A stretch of 21,914 bases of DNA from JAAZMF01 sp036786445 (lineage in GTDB: Bacteria > Bacillota > Limnochordia > DTU087). How positions within the stretch are numbered: position 1 is the stretch's first letter; every line of letters begins with the position of its first letter. Position numbers and translations under genes: made by a program. Positions 15,579-21,914 of this stretch are shown piece after piece. The stretch is from positions 1 to 21,914 of the forward strand of contig DAIQRD010000031.1 of the NCBI GenBank assembly GCA_036786445.1. The letters run 5' to 3'. Under the pieces are notes generated by a model that was given only the letters and a program-made list of their open reading frames with translations, was not told the origin of the DNA and did not search any database.

Positions 15579-16409
15579 ATGAAGCAGATTCTCAGAAACA
15601 AGAGTGCTTTAACAGGACTTATTCTCATCGGCATCTTGGTCTTTGTCGCCATTTTCGCCAATTCCATTGTGCCCAAGGACCCATACGAAATGGACATTTG
15701 GGAGAGCTATCGACCCCCGGAGGGGCCCAGAGGCGAATACATCCTGGGCACCGATGACATGGGGCGAGATGTGTTGAGCCGAATTATCATGGGTTCAAGG
15801 GTCTCCTTACTGGTAGCGGCTGTTGCCACCGGAGTCTCCCTACTCTTCGGGGTAACCCTCGGCGCTATAGCAGGCTATGTGGGAGGCAGAACCGATGCCA
15901 TTATTATGCGCCTGATGGACTTGATCCTAGCTTTTCCTTCTATCTTGTTGGCCATAGCCATTGTAGCCTCTATGGGGCCCGGTGTCGTCAATGCCATGTT
16001 AGCCATAGCCATTGTGCGTATCCCCGCCATGGTGAGAATCACCCGCAGTATGGTGCTGGATCTAAAGGAAGAAGAGTTTGTGGTTGCCGGAAGAGCCTTG
16101 GGCCTTTCTCCTGCAAGGATTCTCTTTCGACATATCTTGATCAACTGTTATGCACCCATCCTGGTGGTTGCTACCCTCAACATGGGTACTGCCATTACCG
16201 TAGAGGCTACCTTGAGTTTCTTAGGGCTCGGTGCCCAGCCCCCTGTCATTAGCTGGGGCCGGATGCTAGCCTTGGGCCGTGATGCCATTCGCTCTGCTCC
16301 TTACATGACCCTCTACCCTGGTCTTGCTATCGTCTTTACGGTCTTAGGGTTTAACTTCTTGGGAGATGGGCTCAGAGATGTCTCTGACCCCCAATTAAGA
16401 GGACGTTGA
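15579..16409 (+). CDS. Peptide/nickel-type ABC permease, DppC type
   Basis: Second permease, 276 residues. It shows the DppC pattern: an N-terminal helix (about 10-30), the conserved GTDDMGRDVLSR motif (57-68), then several membrane helices and the coupling loop EEFVVAGRALGLS. The frame could start upstream at a TTG at 15561, but GGGAGG lies eight bases before the ATG at 15579, so the latter is used. It ends the operon; a terminator follows. The two ATPases (DppD/DppF type) that this transporter needs are not in the window and must be supplied from elsewhere. Confidence 0.94.
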   Translation: MKQILRNKSALTGLILIGILVFVAIFANSIVPKDPYEMDIWESYRPPEGPRGEYILGTDDMGRDVLSRIIMGSRVSLLVAAVATGVSLLFGVTLGAIAGYVGGRTDAIIMRLMDLILAFPSILLAIAIVASMGPGVVNAMLAIAIVRIPAMVRITRSMVLDLKEEEFVVAGRALGLSPARILFRHILINCYAPILVVATLNMGTAITVEATLSFLGLGAQPPVISWGRMLALGRDAIRSAPYMTLYPGLAIVFTVLGFNFLGDGLRDVSDPQLRGR

Positions 16410-16416
16410 GTCTATG

Positions 16417-16445
16417 GGCACTTGCCATTTAGCAGGTGCCTTTCT
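16417..16445 (+). terminator. Rho-independent terminator of the peptide-type importer operon
   Basis: Nine-bp stem, GGCACTTGC with GCAGGTGCC (one G-T pair), six-base loop, then TTTCT. It lies seven bases after the stop codon of the DppC-type gene. Confidence 0.75.
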
Positions 16446-16668
16446 ACTATGGTTAACTGATGTATCGCATCCCCAAAGGTTTAGGACCACCATACATCGT
16501 TCCTGATCTTATATACCGAGTTAGGTACTTATTGGATTGAATGCGGGTATTATGTGGCATGGAGTTCCCATTCTCACCAAGCTACCATTGTAAGTTACTC
16601 CATAAAGGTGGCTGTAACAGGCACCCGACCTTAACCAGGATGGAAAGAGCGAGAGCGGGTACAAGTAC

Positions 16669-16697
16669 TTGACTGCCGTCTATTCCAAGCATACACT
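16669..16697 (+). promoter_or_regulatory. Sigma-70-type promoter of the Phd-Uma2 gene
   Basis: TTGACT (16669-16674) and TACACT (16692-16697) are separated by exactly 17 bases. The predicted start of transcription falls at the first arm of the palindromic array next to it. Confidence 0.65.
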
Positions 16698-16700
16698 ATA

Positions 16701-16731
16701 GTTAGCTATATTAGCTAGTATTCTAGCTAAC
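16701..16731 (+). promoter_or_regulatory. Palindromic operator array in the Phd-Uma2 leader
   Basis: GTTAGCTA at 16701-16708 and TAGCTAAC at 16724-16731 are perfect inverted repeats, with a third TAGCTA (16712-16717) between them. The array runs from the predicted transcription start to the GGGAGG ribosome binding site (16733-16738). Phd-type proteins bind such short palindromes in their own promoters, so autorepression by the encoded protein is inferred. Confidence 0.6.
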
Positions 16732-16746
16732 CGGGAGGCGTCAGAC

Positions 16747-17482
16747 ATGATAGTTAATTCCACAGAAGTGCAGAACAACTTCGGGAAGTATCTCTTGCTA
16801 TCGGCCCAAGAAGATATAATTATCACCCGAAACGGTGTGCCTGTAGCTAAGTTATCTGCTCTGCAGGATGATCCATCTGGACTGGGCTCTGTCCCTAACA
16901 TGGTAAGAGAGGAAGCTCACAAAGTGGGGTATGGCCGCAAAAAAGCCACCTACGAGGAGTTCCTGAAATTGACCAAAGATACTGAGGAGCGCTATGAATA
17001 TATCGACGGGGAGATGTACTTGCTCGCCTCACCTAAGACACCTCATCAAACTGCTCTTGTTGAGCTCTTCGGTCAGTTCTACAACTGGTTTCAGGGGAAG
17101 GAGTGTAGACCATTCGTGGCCCCCTATGATATCACCCTCAAGAGATCTCCGGAGCAGATCAGTGTCGTGCAGCCCGACATCATGATCATCTGTGACCTTG
17201 ATGAAAAGCTGGGTGACGATGGGTATTACAAAGGAGTGCCCACACTCTTGGTGGAGATTCTCTCCGAGAGCACTGCTAGGAAGGATCTGATCCAGAAACT
17301 CGATCTGTATATGTCTTGTGGTGTTAAAGAATACTGGATTGTCGATCCCGAAGATAAGCTTGTCCTAGTATACAGCTTCCGGGATGGAGGGCTTGGCGAT
17401 CAGGCGCTCTATAGGCTACCAAAAAACGCCCAATCACAGGTATTCCCCGGCCTTGCCGCAGACCTAGCCTGGGTCTTCCGCT
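16747..17482 (+). CDS. Fusion of Phd-type antitoxin domain and Uma2-family nuclease-like domain, 3' end in gap
   Basis: Residues 1-40 look like a Phd/YefM antitoxin DNA-binding domain: MIVNSTEVQNNFGKYLLLS and IIITRNGVPVAKLSAL. After a linker (41-65) comes a Uma2 (DUF820) domain of the PD-(D/E)XK fold: KATYEEFLKL, ASPKTPHQ (His100), VQPDIMI (Asp144), LLVEILSEST (Glu170), Lys184 in QKLDLY, then GVKEYWIVDP. The nuclease-type residues look intact. The frame is open up to the Ns at 17483, and the stop codon is not visible; the last residues, FPGLAADLAWVF, are near the usual Uma2 C-terminus, so little is missing. The ATG has GGGAGG eight bases upstream. The biochemical role of Uma2 proteins is largely unknown; the fusion suggests a self-regulated, antitoxin-tethered nuclease. 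Confidence 0.82.
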
Positions 17483-17492
17483 NNNNNNNNNN
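17483..17492. other. Assembly gap (10 Ns)
   Basis: Ten Ns, a typical fixed-size placeholder. The true distance is unknown, and the right-hand part of the window may not be directly next to the left-hand part. Confidence 0.98.
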
Positions 17493-17526
17493 GCCCTCAT
17501 CCAATTCGTACCCGTGACACTACTGC

Positions 17527-17682
17527 TCACCAATCTGCTTTCAATAGATCCTGAGCGCCGGCATTCAGTGTCTCGATTGTTGTGGCAAACTCGGTAGCTG
17601 TGTTGGCCATCTCTGTAATCCAGACACCGGCTTCTTCGGCTCCAGCAGAGAGCTCTAGAATCCCCGCCCAGAGTCTAGTCAG
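17527..17682 (-). pseudogene. Scrap resembling a chemoreceptor C-terminus
   Basis: A stop-to-stop frame of 51 codons whose last 42 residues (LSAGAEEAGVWITEMANTAT, then EFATTIETLNAGAQDLLKAD) have the helical heptad character and ending of methyl-accepting chemotaxis proteins, where the tail reads like E-L-x-x-x-x-E-x-L-N-x-L-V. There is no start codon and no upstream receptor sequence; the 5' side runs into a strong hairpin. It is probably a truncated fragment of a chemoreceptor gene. The match is by pattern only and the region is short. Confidence 0.4.
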
Positions 17683-17706
17683 CTAGAGTCTGGGCGGGAG
17701 AGTTTT
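17663..17706. terminator. Strong hairpin, possibly a two-way terminator
   Basis: A 16-bp stem with one mismatch (CCCGCCCAGA...TCTAG with CTAGA...TCTGGGCGGG) and the loop TCAG, followed on the plus strand by AGAGTTTT. It lies 50 bases past the stop of the second SIS gene (minus strand), so it can end that operon. The T run favours the plus strand. Confidence 0.65.
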
Positions 17707-17747
17707 GCCAATATCGAGAATCAGCAATCACAATTCCTTATAGAACT

Positions 17748-18800
17748 CTACTCAAAATCAGTGACCTTACTGATCCTCTGGAATCTGCCAGGCTCCAATC
17801 CTTTTCGTTTAGCTATGGCTACACCCAAGAGCTCCGGTGCGATAATCGAGAGCAGAGGAGACAACCCTTCCTGTACATGTGGTAGCTGGGAGACAAAGAG
17901 TTTCTCTCCGGCTCCCACCTGGATAGATGTATCGGTAATCAGCCATGTGGGCGAGGCAAACCTAGCAGTATCTTGGGCCAGCCTGACTAAGAGATGTGTA
18001 GTCCTACCGGCAGGTGCGAAAACGACAGTGAGTAGATGGGGACCTGCTGCCTCGATGGGCCCATGCCGAAACTGACCTGCACTCAACCCGGCAGCCGGTA
18101 TCTGTGTCATCTCTTGGGTAATCAACGCCCCTTGCATAGCACTAATCAAGCCAGGTCCTCGACCAGTGAAGACTAGAGAACTAAAATCACCGAAACACCC
18201 AAGCAATCCATCGGTCTCGTCTCCAAGAGTGCTGGTCAGCTCATCCATATACTGGGCTATTTGGTGGGCATTACTGAATGAAAGCAGTCCCTCACCCAGT
18301 ACGGCATCTGCCAACAAGTGCAAGAGGGCCATAGTGGCAACGAAAGTTTTGGAAGAGGTCCCTTCTTCGTGACCAGCAAGCAATGGTAGAACCACATCGC
18401 CCATACGTCCGAGACGGCTTTCTTCATTGTTGGTGATGCAAATCAATGGCACGGATTTGGGACGAGCTTCGGCTACCAAACAGGTTTCTGCACTTTCACC
18501 GGATTGAGATATGACCAGCATCACAACATCATCGTTTAATGTCCCCTGTTGGTAATGAAATAGTTCACTGGCATCAAAGGTTACGGCCTTAAGGTCAGCC
18601 CCATTGAGACGCTGTGTCAGAATCTCCCCTGCAAACGACGAGCTTCCCATTCCCACTACTACGGTGACAGGTTTACTATCGATCAAATCAGCTGCTTCTC
18701 GCAGCCTATCCTGCAACTTGTCCCTATATGATTCGACAAGCCTTCTAAGTACCTCTGGCTGCTGATTGACTTCATCAACGAAGTTAGGTTTGGCTGTCAT
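17748..18800 (-). CDS. GlmS-like double-SIS phosphosugar isomerase/deaminase (paralog 2)
   Basis: Protein of 350 residues with two SIS domains and no glutaminase domain, a close paralog of 11475-12524. Motifs: GMGSSSFAG (50-58), SQSGESAET (98-106), ITNNEESRLGRMGD, QGALITQE with Glu230 at the GlmS catalytic position, and GQFRHGP (242-248 region, His246). The GlmS Lys next to that Glu is not conserved (Thr), so the chemistry may differ from GlmS. A GTG at 18809 lies in frame but overlaps the Shine-Dalgarno AGGAG; the ATG at 18800, eight bases after it, is the start. It ends an operon with PfkB, GH4 and DUF7916-like genes, suggesting it handles the sugar phosphate they release. Substrate unknown. 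Confidence 0.86.
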   Translation of the reverse strand: MTAKPNFVDEVNQQPEVLRRLVESYRDKLQDRLREAADLIDSKPVTVVVGMGSSSFAGEILTQRLNGADLKAVTFDASELFHYQQGTLNDDVVMLVISQSGESAETCLVAEARPKSVPLICITNNEESRLGRMGDVVLPLLAGHEEGTSSKTFVATMALLHLLADAVLGEGLLSFSNAHQIAQYMDELTSTLGDETDGLLGCFGDFSSLVFTGRGPGLISAMQGALITQEMTQIPAAGLSAGQFRHGPIEAAGPHLLTVVFAPAGRTTHLLVRLAQDTARFASPTWLITDTSIQVGAGEKLFVSQLPHVQEGLSPLLSIIAPELLGVAIAKRKGLEPGRFQRISKVTDFE

Positions 18801-18821
18801 CCTAGTCACTCCTAATCCATT

Positions 18822-18871
18822 TTGAGAAAGGTTCTCAACCTGAGTGAGTCCCGGTTTATCCCGGGACTCAC
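18822..18871 (-). other. Two hairpins between the DUF7916-like and SIS genes
   Basis: A perfect 11-bp stem, GTGAGTCCCGG (18844-18854) with CCGGGACTCAC (18861-18871), loop of six, and a second smaller one, TTGAGAA/TTCTCAA (18822-18838). No T run follows on the minus strand. They lie 20 to 70 bases upstream of the SIS start in a 134-base gap, and may act as a partial terminator or processing site that alters SIS expression relative to the upstream genes. Confidence 0.55.
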
Positions 18872-18934
18872 GGTTTTCTCAAGCATAGTTTGGACTGCCA
18901 TGGCATCCATTAGCTTCATCGATACGGTCTCTAC

Positions 18935-19933
18935 TCAGCGCAGAGGCGAAAGAGCAGCCCGGCGCAGTGCATGGCGCTTTCCCTTAATGGCATTGGCAAA
19001 AGCCATCACATTTTCGGGAGTAGCCACTCCACTGTAGACACCATCCCCGATCTGGTACAAATCCGCTCCTGTCATTTTGCTATCAATAGCTATCCTTCTG
19101 ATTACATCAGGATCTGCGCCTTCCTGGGAAGTCCCAATGGTAACCTCTGCCAATAGACCTAATGATGAGATCACCTGTACCCAAGACTTGACTATCTCTA
19201 TGGTCAGCCCCGGCACAGTTCCTGGAGCAGGTATGATAATCACATCTGCACCTGCATCTGACAGCTTGGCGATCTCTTCTTCTGTAATGAACTCATCGGG
19301 GTCAGTTGTGAAAGGCCCACCCCAAGGCATCTTGCCAGCCAGTACCAAGGCTTCATCCCCAGCACCTGCCCGTACTTCCTTCACACTGCCGGCAAACTGC
19401 TCCTCTGACATAGAAGGCGTGTGAATCAAGGTTATGAAGCTAGCTCCATGCTGGACGCCTTTCTCTGCATTTGCTCGACTAGCTATCCGCGCCGGGGCCA
19501 ATCTGGCATTTGGATCAACGGGATCGAGAGTCATACCGACGGGTATACCTGCAAGCTCTTTTGCTTCCTTAAGAGTCCTGCCAAAGCCGAACTCGAGGAA
19601 ATAGCTTTGGACAGAAGGCTCCACTGCCTCAGGCTCAGGCCGTCGCCCCGGCTGACCCGACCATGCAGCTCCCCAGATTGCTAAACCCTCATCTGTTGAT
19701 GAAAGTCCCGGTGTCATGGGCATATCTACACTATAGTGATTCACATTAACCATATCGGCGCCCCAGCTCTTCAAGAGTTCCACGTTTGTAACACCATCAA
19801 TCAGGGGTGCCTTGAAGGCTACTGTTTCGCCGACTATGACCCGCCCCGCTGCAGCTCGTATAGCGTTCTTGAGATCATCCCTGGTAGAGTTGATCAAGTT
19901 TTTGCCGATGGCATCTAGAATTCTTACTGTCAA
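18935..19933 (-). CDS. DUF7916-like protein of unknown function, TIM-barrel-like
   Basis: Protein of 332 residues. Its pattern, RILDAIGKNLINSTRDDLKN, GRVIVGETV (about 30-38), IDGVTNVELLKSWGADMV (45-62), then VIIIPAPGTVPGL and GTSQEGADPD, matches a family seen beside 6-phospho-glycosidases and sugar transporters in Firmicutes. Older annotations call it haloacid dehalogenase-like or phosphonomutase-like; it is now filed as DUF7916, by recollection. The repeated alpha/beta pattern with ligand-type loops at strand ends suggests a TIM barrel. A GTG at 19942 sits inside the AAGGGG Shine-Dalgarno, so the TTG at 19933, eight bases after it, is taken as the start; this fits the family N-terminus. It lies 38 bases after the GH4 gene. 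No reaction can be assigned. Confidence 0.72.
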   Translation of the reverse strand: MTVRILDAIGKNLINSTRDDLKNAIRAAAGRVIVGETVAFKAPLIDGVTNVELLKSWGADMVNVNHYSVDMPMTPGLSSTDEGLAIWGAAWSGQPGRRPEPEAVEPSVQSYFLEFGFGRTLKEAKELAGIPVGMTLDPVDPNARLAPARIASRANAEKGVQHGASFITLIHTPSMSEEQFAGSVKEVRAGAGDEALVLAGKMPWGGPFTTDPDEFITEEEIAKLSDAGADVIIIPAPGTVPGLTIEIVKSWVQVISSLGLLAEVTIGTSQEGADPDVIRRIAIDSKMTGADLYQIGDGVYSGVATPENVMAFANAIKGKRHALRRAALSPLR

Positions 19934-19971
19934 TGAGTCCACCCCTTCTATTGCTACCTCTTGAAAGGTGA

Positions 19972-21252
19972 CTAGCTCAACTTGATGTACGGTTGATTGG
20001 CTGTAATCAGTTCATCTAGTAATCGCTTACCTACATCTGTTGACTTCACAAAGGGATGACTACATAGTGCCAGTAGTGCCGTTGCCTTACATCCTTCAGC
20101 CCCGGCTTTAACTGCTAAGTTCTCATAGGCGTCAACATGCTTTAGTAGCCCTGCTATCCCCAGGGGAATCTCTCCTACGACCAATGGAGTTGGCCCTGCC
20201 TTACCCACAACTGCCGGCACCTCAATAATGGAATCCCGTGGCAGACCTTCAATCGTACCGTTGTTCGGAACGTTAACGATATGCAATTCCCGCTTGTCGT
20301 TCTCAATAGCACTCATTACAGCCACTGCAGCATCGGAATACCAAGCGCCGCCCCGCTTCTCCAGCATCTTGGGCTTCTCATTCAGCTCTGGATCGGAATA
20401 TAGTTTCAGAATATCTTTCTCGATCTCCATGACGACGTCAGCACGACTCTGAGACTGGGACTTAAGCTTAGCCAAAGTCTCCTCTGTGTGGTAATAATAC
20501 TGCAAATATCCCGTAGGCAACAGTCCTAATGCCTCCAAGAACTCTTTGGTAAAATTGTACCCCAGTATGTGATCGAGCCTGGGACTATTGATGATTTTGT
20601 CAAAGGCCTCAGCGCTAGCATCTTCCCCATTGATCAATAGACGTCTGATCCAGCCCAAATGATTGAGGCCAAAATAGTCCATATAAAGGTCCTTAGAGGC
20701 GATACCAAGTTCTTCTGCGATGTAATTATGCGTTGTGATGGGCTGATTGCATAGGCCAATGACTTTTACATCAGAGTACTTAGAAACAGCTTCAGTCACT
20801 ATCCCAGAAGGGTTAGTGAAATTGATCAGCCAACTCTTCGGTGAATACTTCTCCATAGCCCGTGCTATCTTGAGAATCTCCGGGATCGTCCGCAAAGCTT
20901 TGGCAAATCCGCCAGGCCCTGTAGTCTCCTGACCGATCAAATCATACTTAAGAGGTATCTTCTCATCCCTAGCCCTAGCTGGCAGCCGACCAACTCGAAA
21001 TTGGGTAACAACATACTCTGATCCATCAACGGCTTCTTCCATATTGAGCGTCTTAACAACTTCCACTTTCTTGTCAAAAGTAAGAGCAATTCTCTCAATC
21101 AAGCCACCGACAATGTCTAGTTTGGTCTGATCGATATCCATCAGAACGAAGCGACTCACTGACATTTGGTCTTGCCTCTTTAGAAAGCCATCGATCAACT
21201 CTGGAGAATAAGTACTACCAGCACCAATAACTCCAATCTGCAAATCTCTCAT
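19972..21252 (-). CDS. GH4-family 6-phospho-beta-glucosidase-like enzyme
   Basis: Hydrolyses 6-phospho-glycosides by the NAD+- and metal-dependent oxidation-elimination mechanism of glycoside hydrolase family 4, in the cytoplasm. The 426-residue length is usual. Visible motifs: the NAD-binding GVIGAGSTYSPELIDG (7-22), the GPGGFAKALRTIP region (112-124), INFTNPSGIVTEA (143-155), GLCNQP with the metal ligand Cys168, and FGLNHLGW with His198. The NPS/GLCNQP combination is typical of the 6-phospho-beta-glucosidase branch. GGAGGG lies six bases before the ATG, and the start overlaps the PfkB stop as ATGA, so translation is coupled. No PTS gene is in view; the adjacent kinase or an unseen PTS would have to supply the phosphorylated substrate. 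Confidence 0.92.
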   Translation of the reverse strand: MRDLQIGVIGAGSTYSPELIDGFLKRQDQMSVSRFVLMDIDQTKLDIVGGLIERIALTFDKKVEVVKTLNMEEAVDGSEYVVTQFRVGRLPARARDEKIPLKYDLIGQETTGPGGFAKALRTIPEILKIARAMEKYSPKSWLINFTNPSGIVTEAVSKYSDVKVIGLCNQPITTHNYIAEELGIASKDLYMDYFGLNHLGWIRRLLINGEDASAEAFDKIINSPRLDHILGYNFTKEFLEALGLLPTGYLQYYYHTEETLAKLKSQSQSRADVVMEIEKDILKLYSDPELNEKPKMLEKRGGAWYSDAAVAVMSAIENDKRELHIVNVPNNGTIEGLPRDSIIEVPAVVGKAGPTPLVVGEIPLGIAGLLKHVDAYENLAVKAGAEGCKATALLALCSHPFVKSTDVGKRLLDELITANQPYIKLS

Positions 21253-21914
21253 CTATAGCCCTCCGCTTCTAATATTTGGCTTACCTTCTCACGGGAAGGT
21301 AGGAGCTTATGTGTTTTGTACCTGCCTAAGGATAGTGCCGTAAACACTGTAGCGAACTTAGTGCATTTTTCGGGGGACCAGCCCTGTAACACGCCAAAAC
21401 TGTAGGCTGCCCCGAACAGATCCCCAGAGCCTACCGAATCATAGACATCCACCTGGTGAGCAGGTACCCTGATTACATAGTAGGGTCTACCCTGCACCTC
21501 ACCGATAGACCCATCACCATAGTCGCTATGCTTGGGAGCAATGGTAGTAAGAACAGTGCAACCCTCTTCGCCTTGCTTCATCACAGCCGTTTCGACACCC
21601 ATTGAAAGAAACTCTCTACCCGCCACCAACGGATCTTGACTACCGGTAAGCTGTTTTGCTTCCCGGCGGGCCGATAAGAAAACGTTGACGAAAGGCATGA
21701 TTTCCCTCAATTTGGTATTATTAACTACATCACCAGGTATTGGCAACTGCTGACTATCAACAACTATAGGTATACCAAGTTGCCGAGTCTCTTCTACTAG
21801 GTTAATAGTCCTCGACTCCCATAGTTCCGGGAAAAGCATGTAACCAGCCACATAGAGCAACCCCGCTGATTCCATATGATGTATGTCCGGAATCTCCAAG
21901 GGCAACATGGCAGT
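21249..21914 (-). CDS. PfkB-family carbohydrate kinase, 5' end cut by window edge
   Basis: C-terminal two-thirds (about 221 residues) of a ribokinase/PfkB-type sugar or nucleoside kinase; an intact member has about 300. The second PfkB signature is clear: YDSVGSGDLFGAAYSFG, with the catalytic Asp in GSGD. Upstream are IPIVVDSQQLP and VNVFLSARREAKQLTGS, the latter the typical N-x-x-E-like region in variant form (SARREAKQL). An ATG occurs at 21908, but the fold requires an N-terminal lobe that is not in the window, so this is read as partial, not as a short gene. It is the first visible gene of the operon with GH4, overlapping it by four bases. The sugar is unknown. Confidence 0.88.
   Translation of the reverse strand, partial: TAMLPLEIPDIHHMESAGLLYVAGYMLFPELWESRTINLVEETRQLGIPIVVDSQQLPIPGDVVNNTKLREIMPFVNVFLSARREAKQLTGSQDPLVAGREFLSMGVETAVMKQGEEGCTVLTTIAPKHSDYGDGSIGEVQGRPYYVIRVPAHQVDVYDSVGSGDLFGAAYSFGVLQGWSPEKCTKFATVFTALSLGRYKTHKLLPSREKVSQILEAEGYR

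Larger units (their letters stand above)
16410..16746. other. Intergenic region between the importer operon and the Phd-Uma2 gene
   Basis: The 337-bp gap has the importer terminator at its left and the promoter and operator of the next gene at its right. In the middle (about 16450-16660) nothing convincing was found; a 26-codon open frame from 16460 has no ribosome binding site and no known motif. Confidence 0.55.

Noticed and set aside
16460..16540. 26-codon plus-strand frame in the importer-Uma2 gap
   Set aside because: Starts with ATG but has no ribosome binding site, no known motif and no neighbours that would support it.
17493..17747. Insertion sequence remnant around the assembly gap
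   Set aside because: No transposase motifs or terminal inverted repeats with target duplication were seen; the strong hairpin is better explained as a terminator.

Overview
The window reads as accessory carbohydrate-catabolism DNA from a member of the Bacillota, probably an anaerobic, uncultured clostridial or Limnochordia-like lineage. This is inferred from strong AGGAGG-type ribosome binding sites, TTG and GTG starts, ROK/NagA/NagB genes, sugar ABC transporters without their own ATPase, and a run of 10 Ns that suggests a draft assembly. No rRNA, tRNA, CRISPR array or intact mobile element was seen.

Left block (1-10372, all minus strand). Two transcription units are probable. The first (10372 to 3421) encodes a sugar-binding protein, two MalF/MalG-type permeases, a cytoplasmic transglutaminase-like protein with a discoidin-like tail, a neutral-ceramidase-like metalloamidase and a SIS-domain sugar isomerase. 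The second (3037 to beyond 1) encodes a ROK repressor, NagA and a NagB-like deaminase. A 49-bp promoter/operator block with 43 identical positions precedes both units, so the ROK protein probably controls import and breakdown together. The inferred scheme is uptake of an N-acylated amino-sugar conjugate, cytosolic amide cleavage, then deacetylation and deamination to fructose-6-phosphate. The substrate is unknown.

Middle (10742-16409). A flavin-reductase-like gene, a remnant of a P-loop kinase and a GlmS-like double-SIS protein lie on the minus strand. A peptide/nickel-type ABC importer (binding protein and two permeases, no ATPases) lies divergently on the plus strand. The region between the divergent genes carries three copies of a GGCTAAC motif close to the SIS start.

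Right (16410-21914). A single gene fuses a Phd-type antitoxin domain to a Uma2 nuclease-like domain, with a good promoter and a palindromic operator. It runs into the assembly gap (17483-17492). After the gap come a chemoreceptor-like C-terminal scrap and a strong hairpin. A minus-strand operon follows: PfkB kinase (cut by the window edge), GH4 6-phospho-glycosidase, a DUF7916-like protein and a second GlmS-like SIS protein that is a close paralog of the one at 11475.

Both binding-protein genes are followed by a stable intercistronic hairpin before their permease genes, which fits higher expression of the binding protein.
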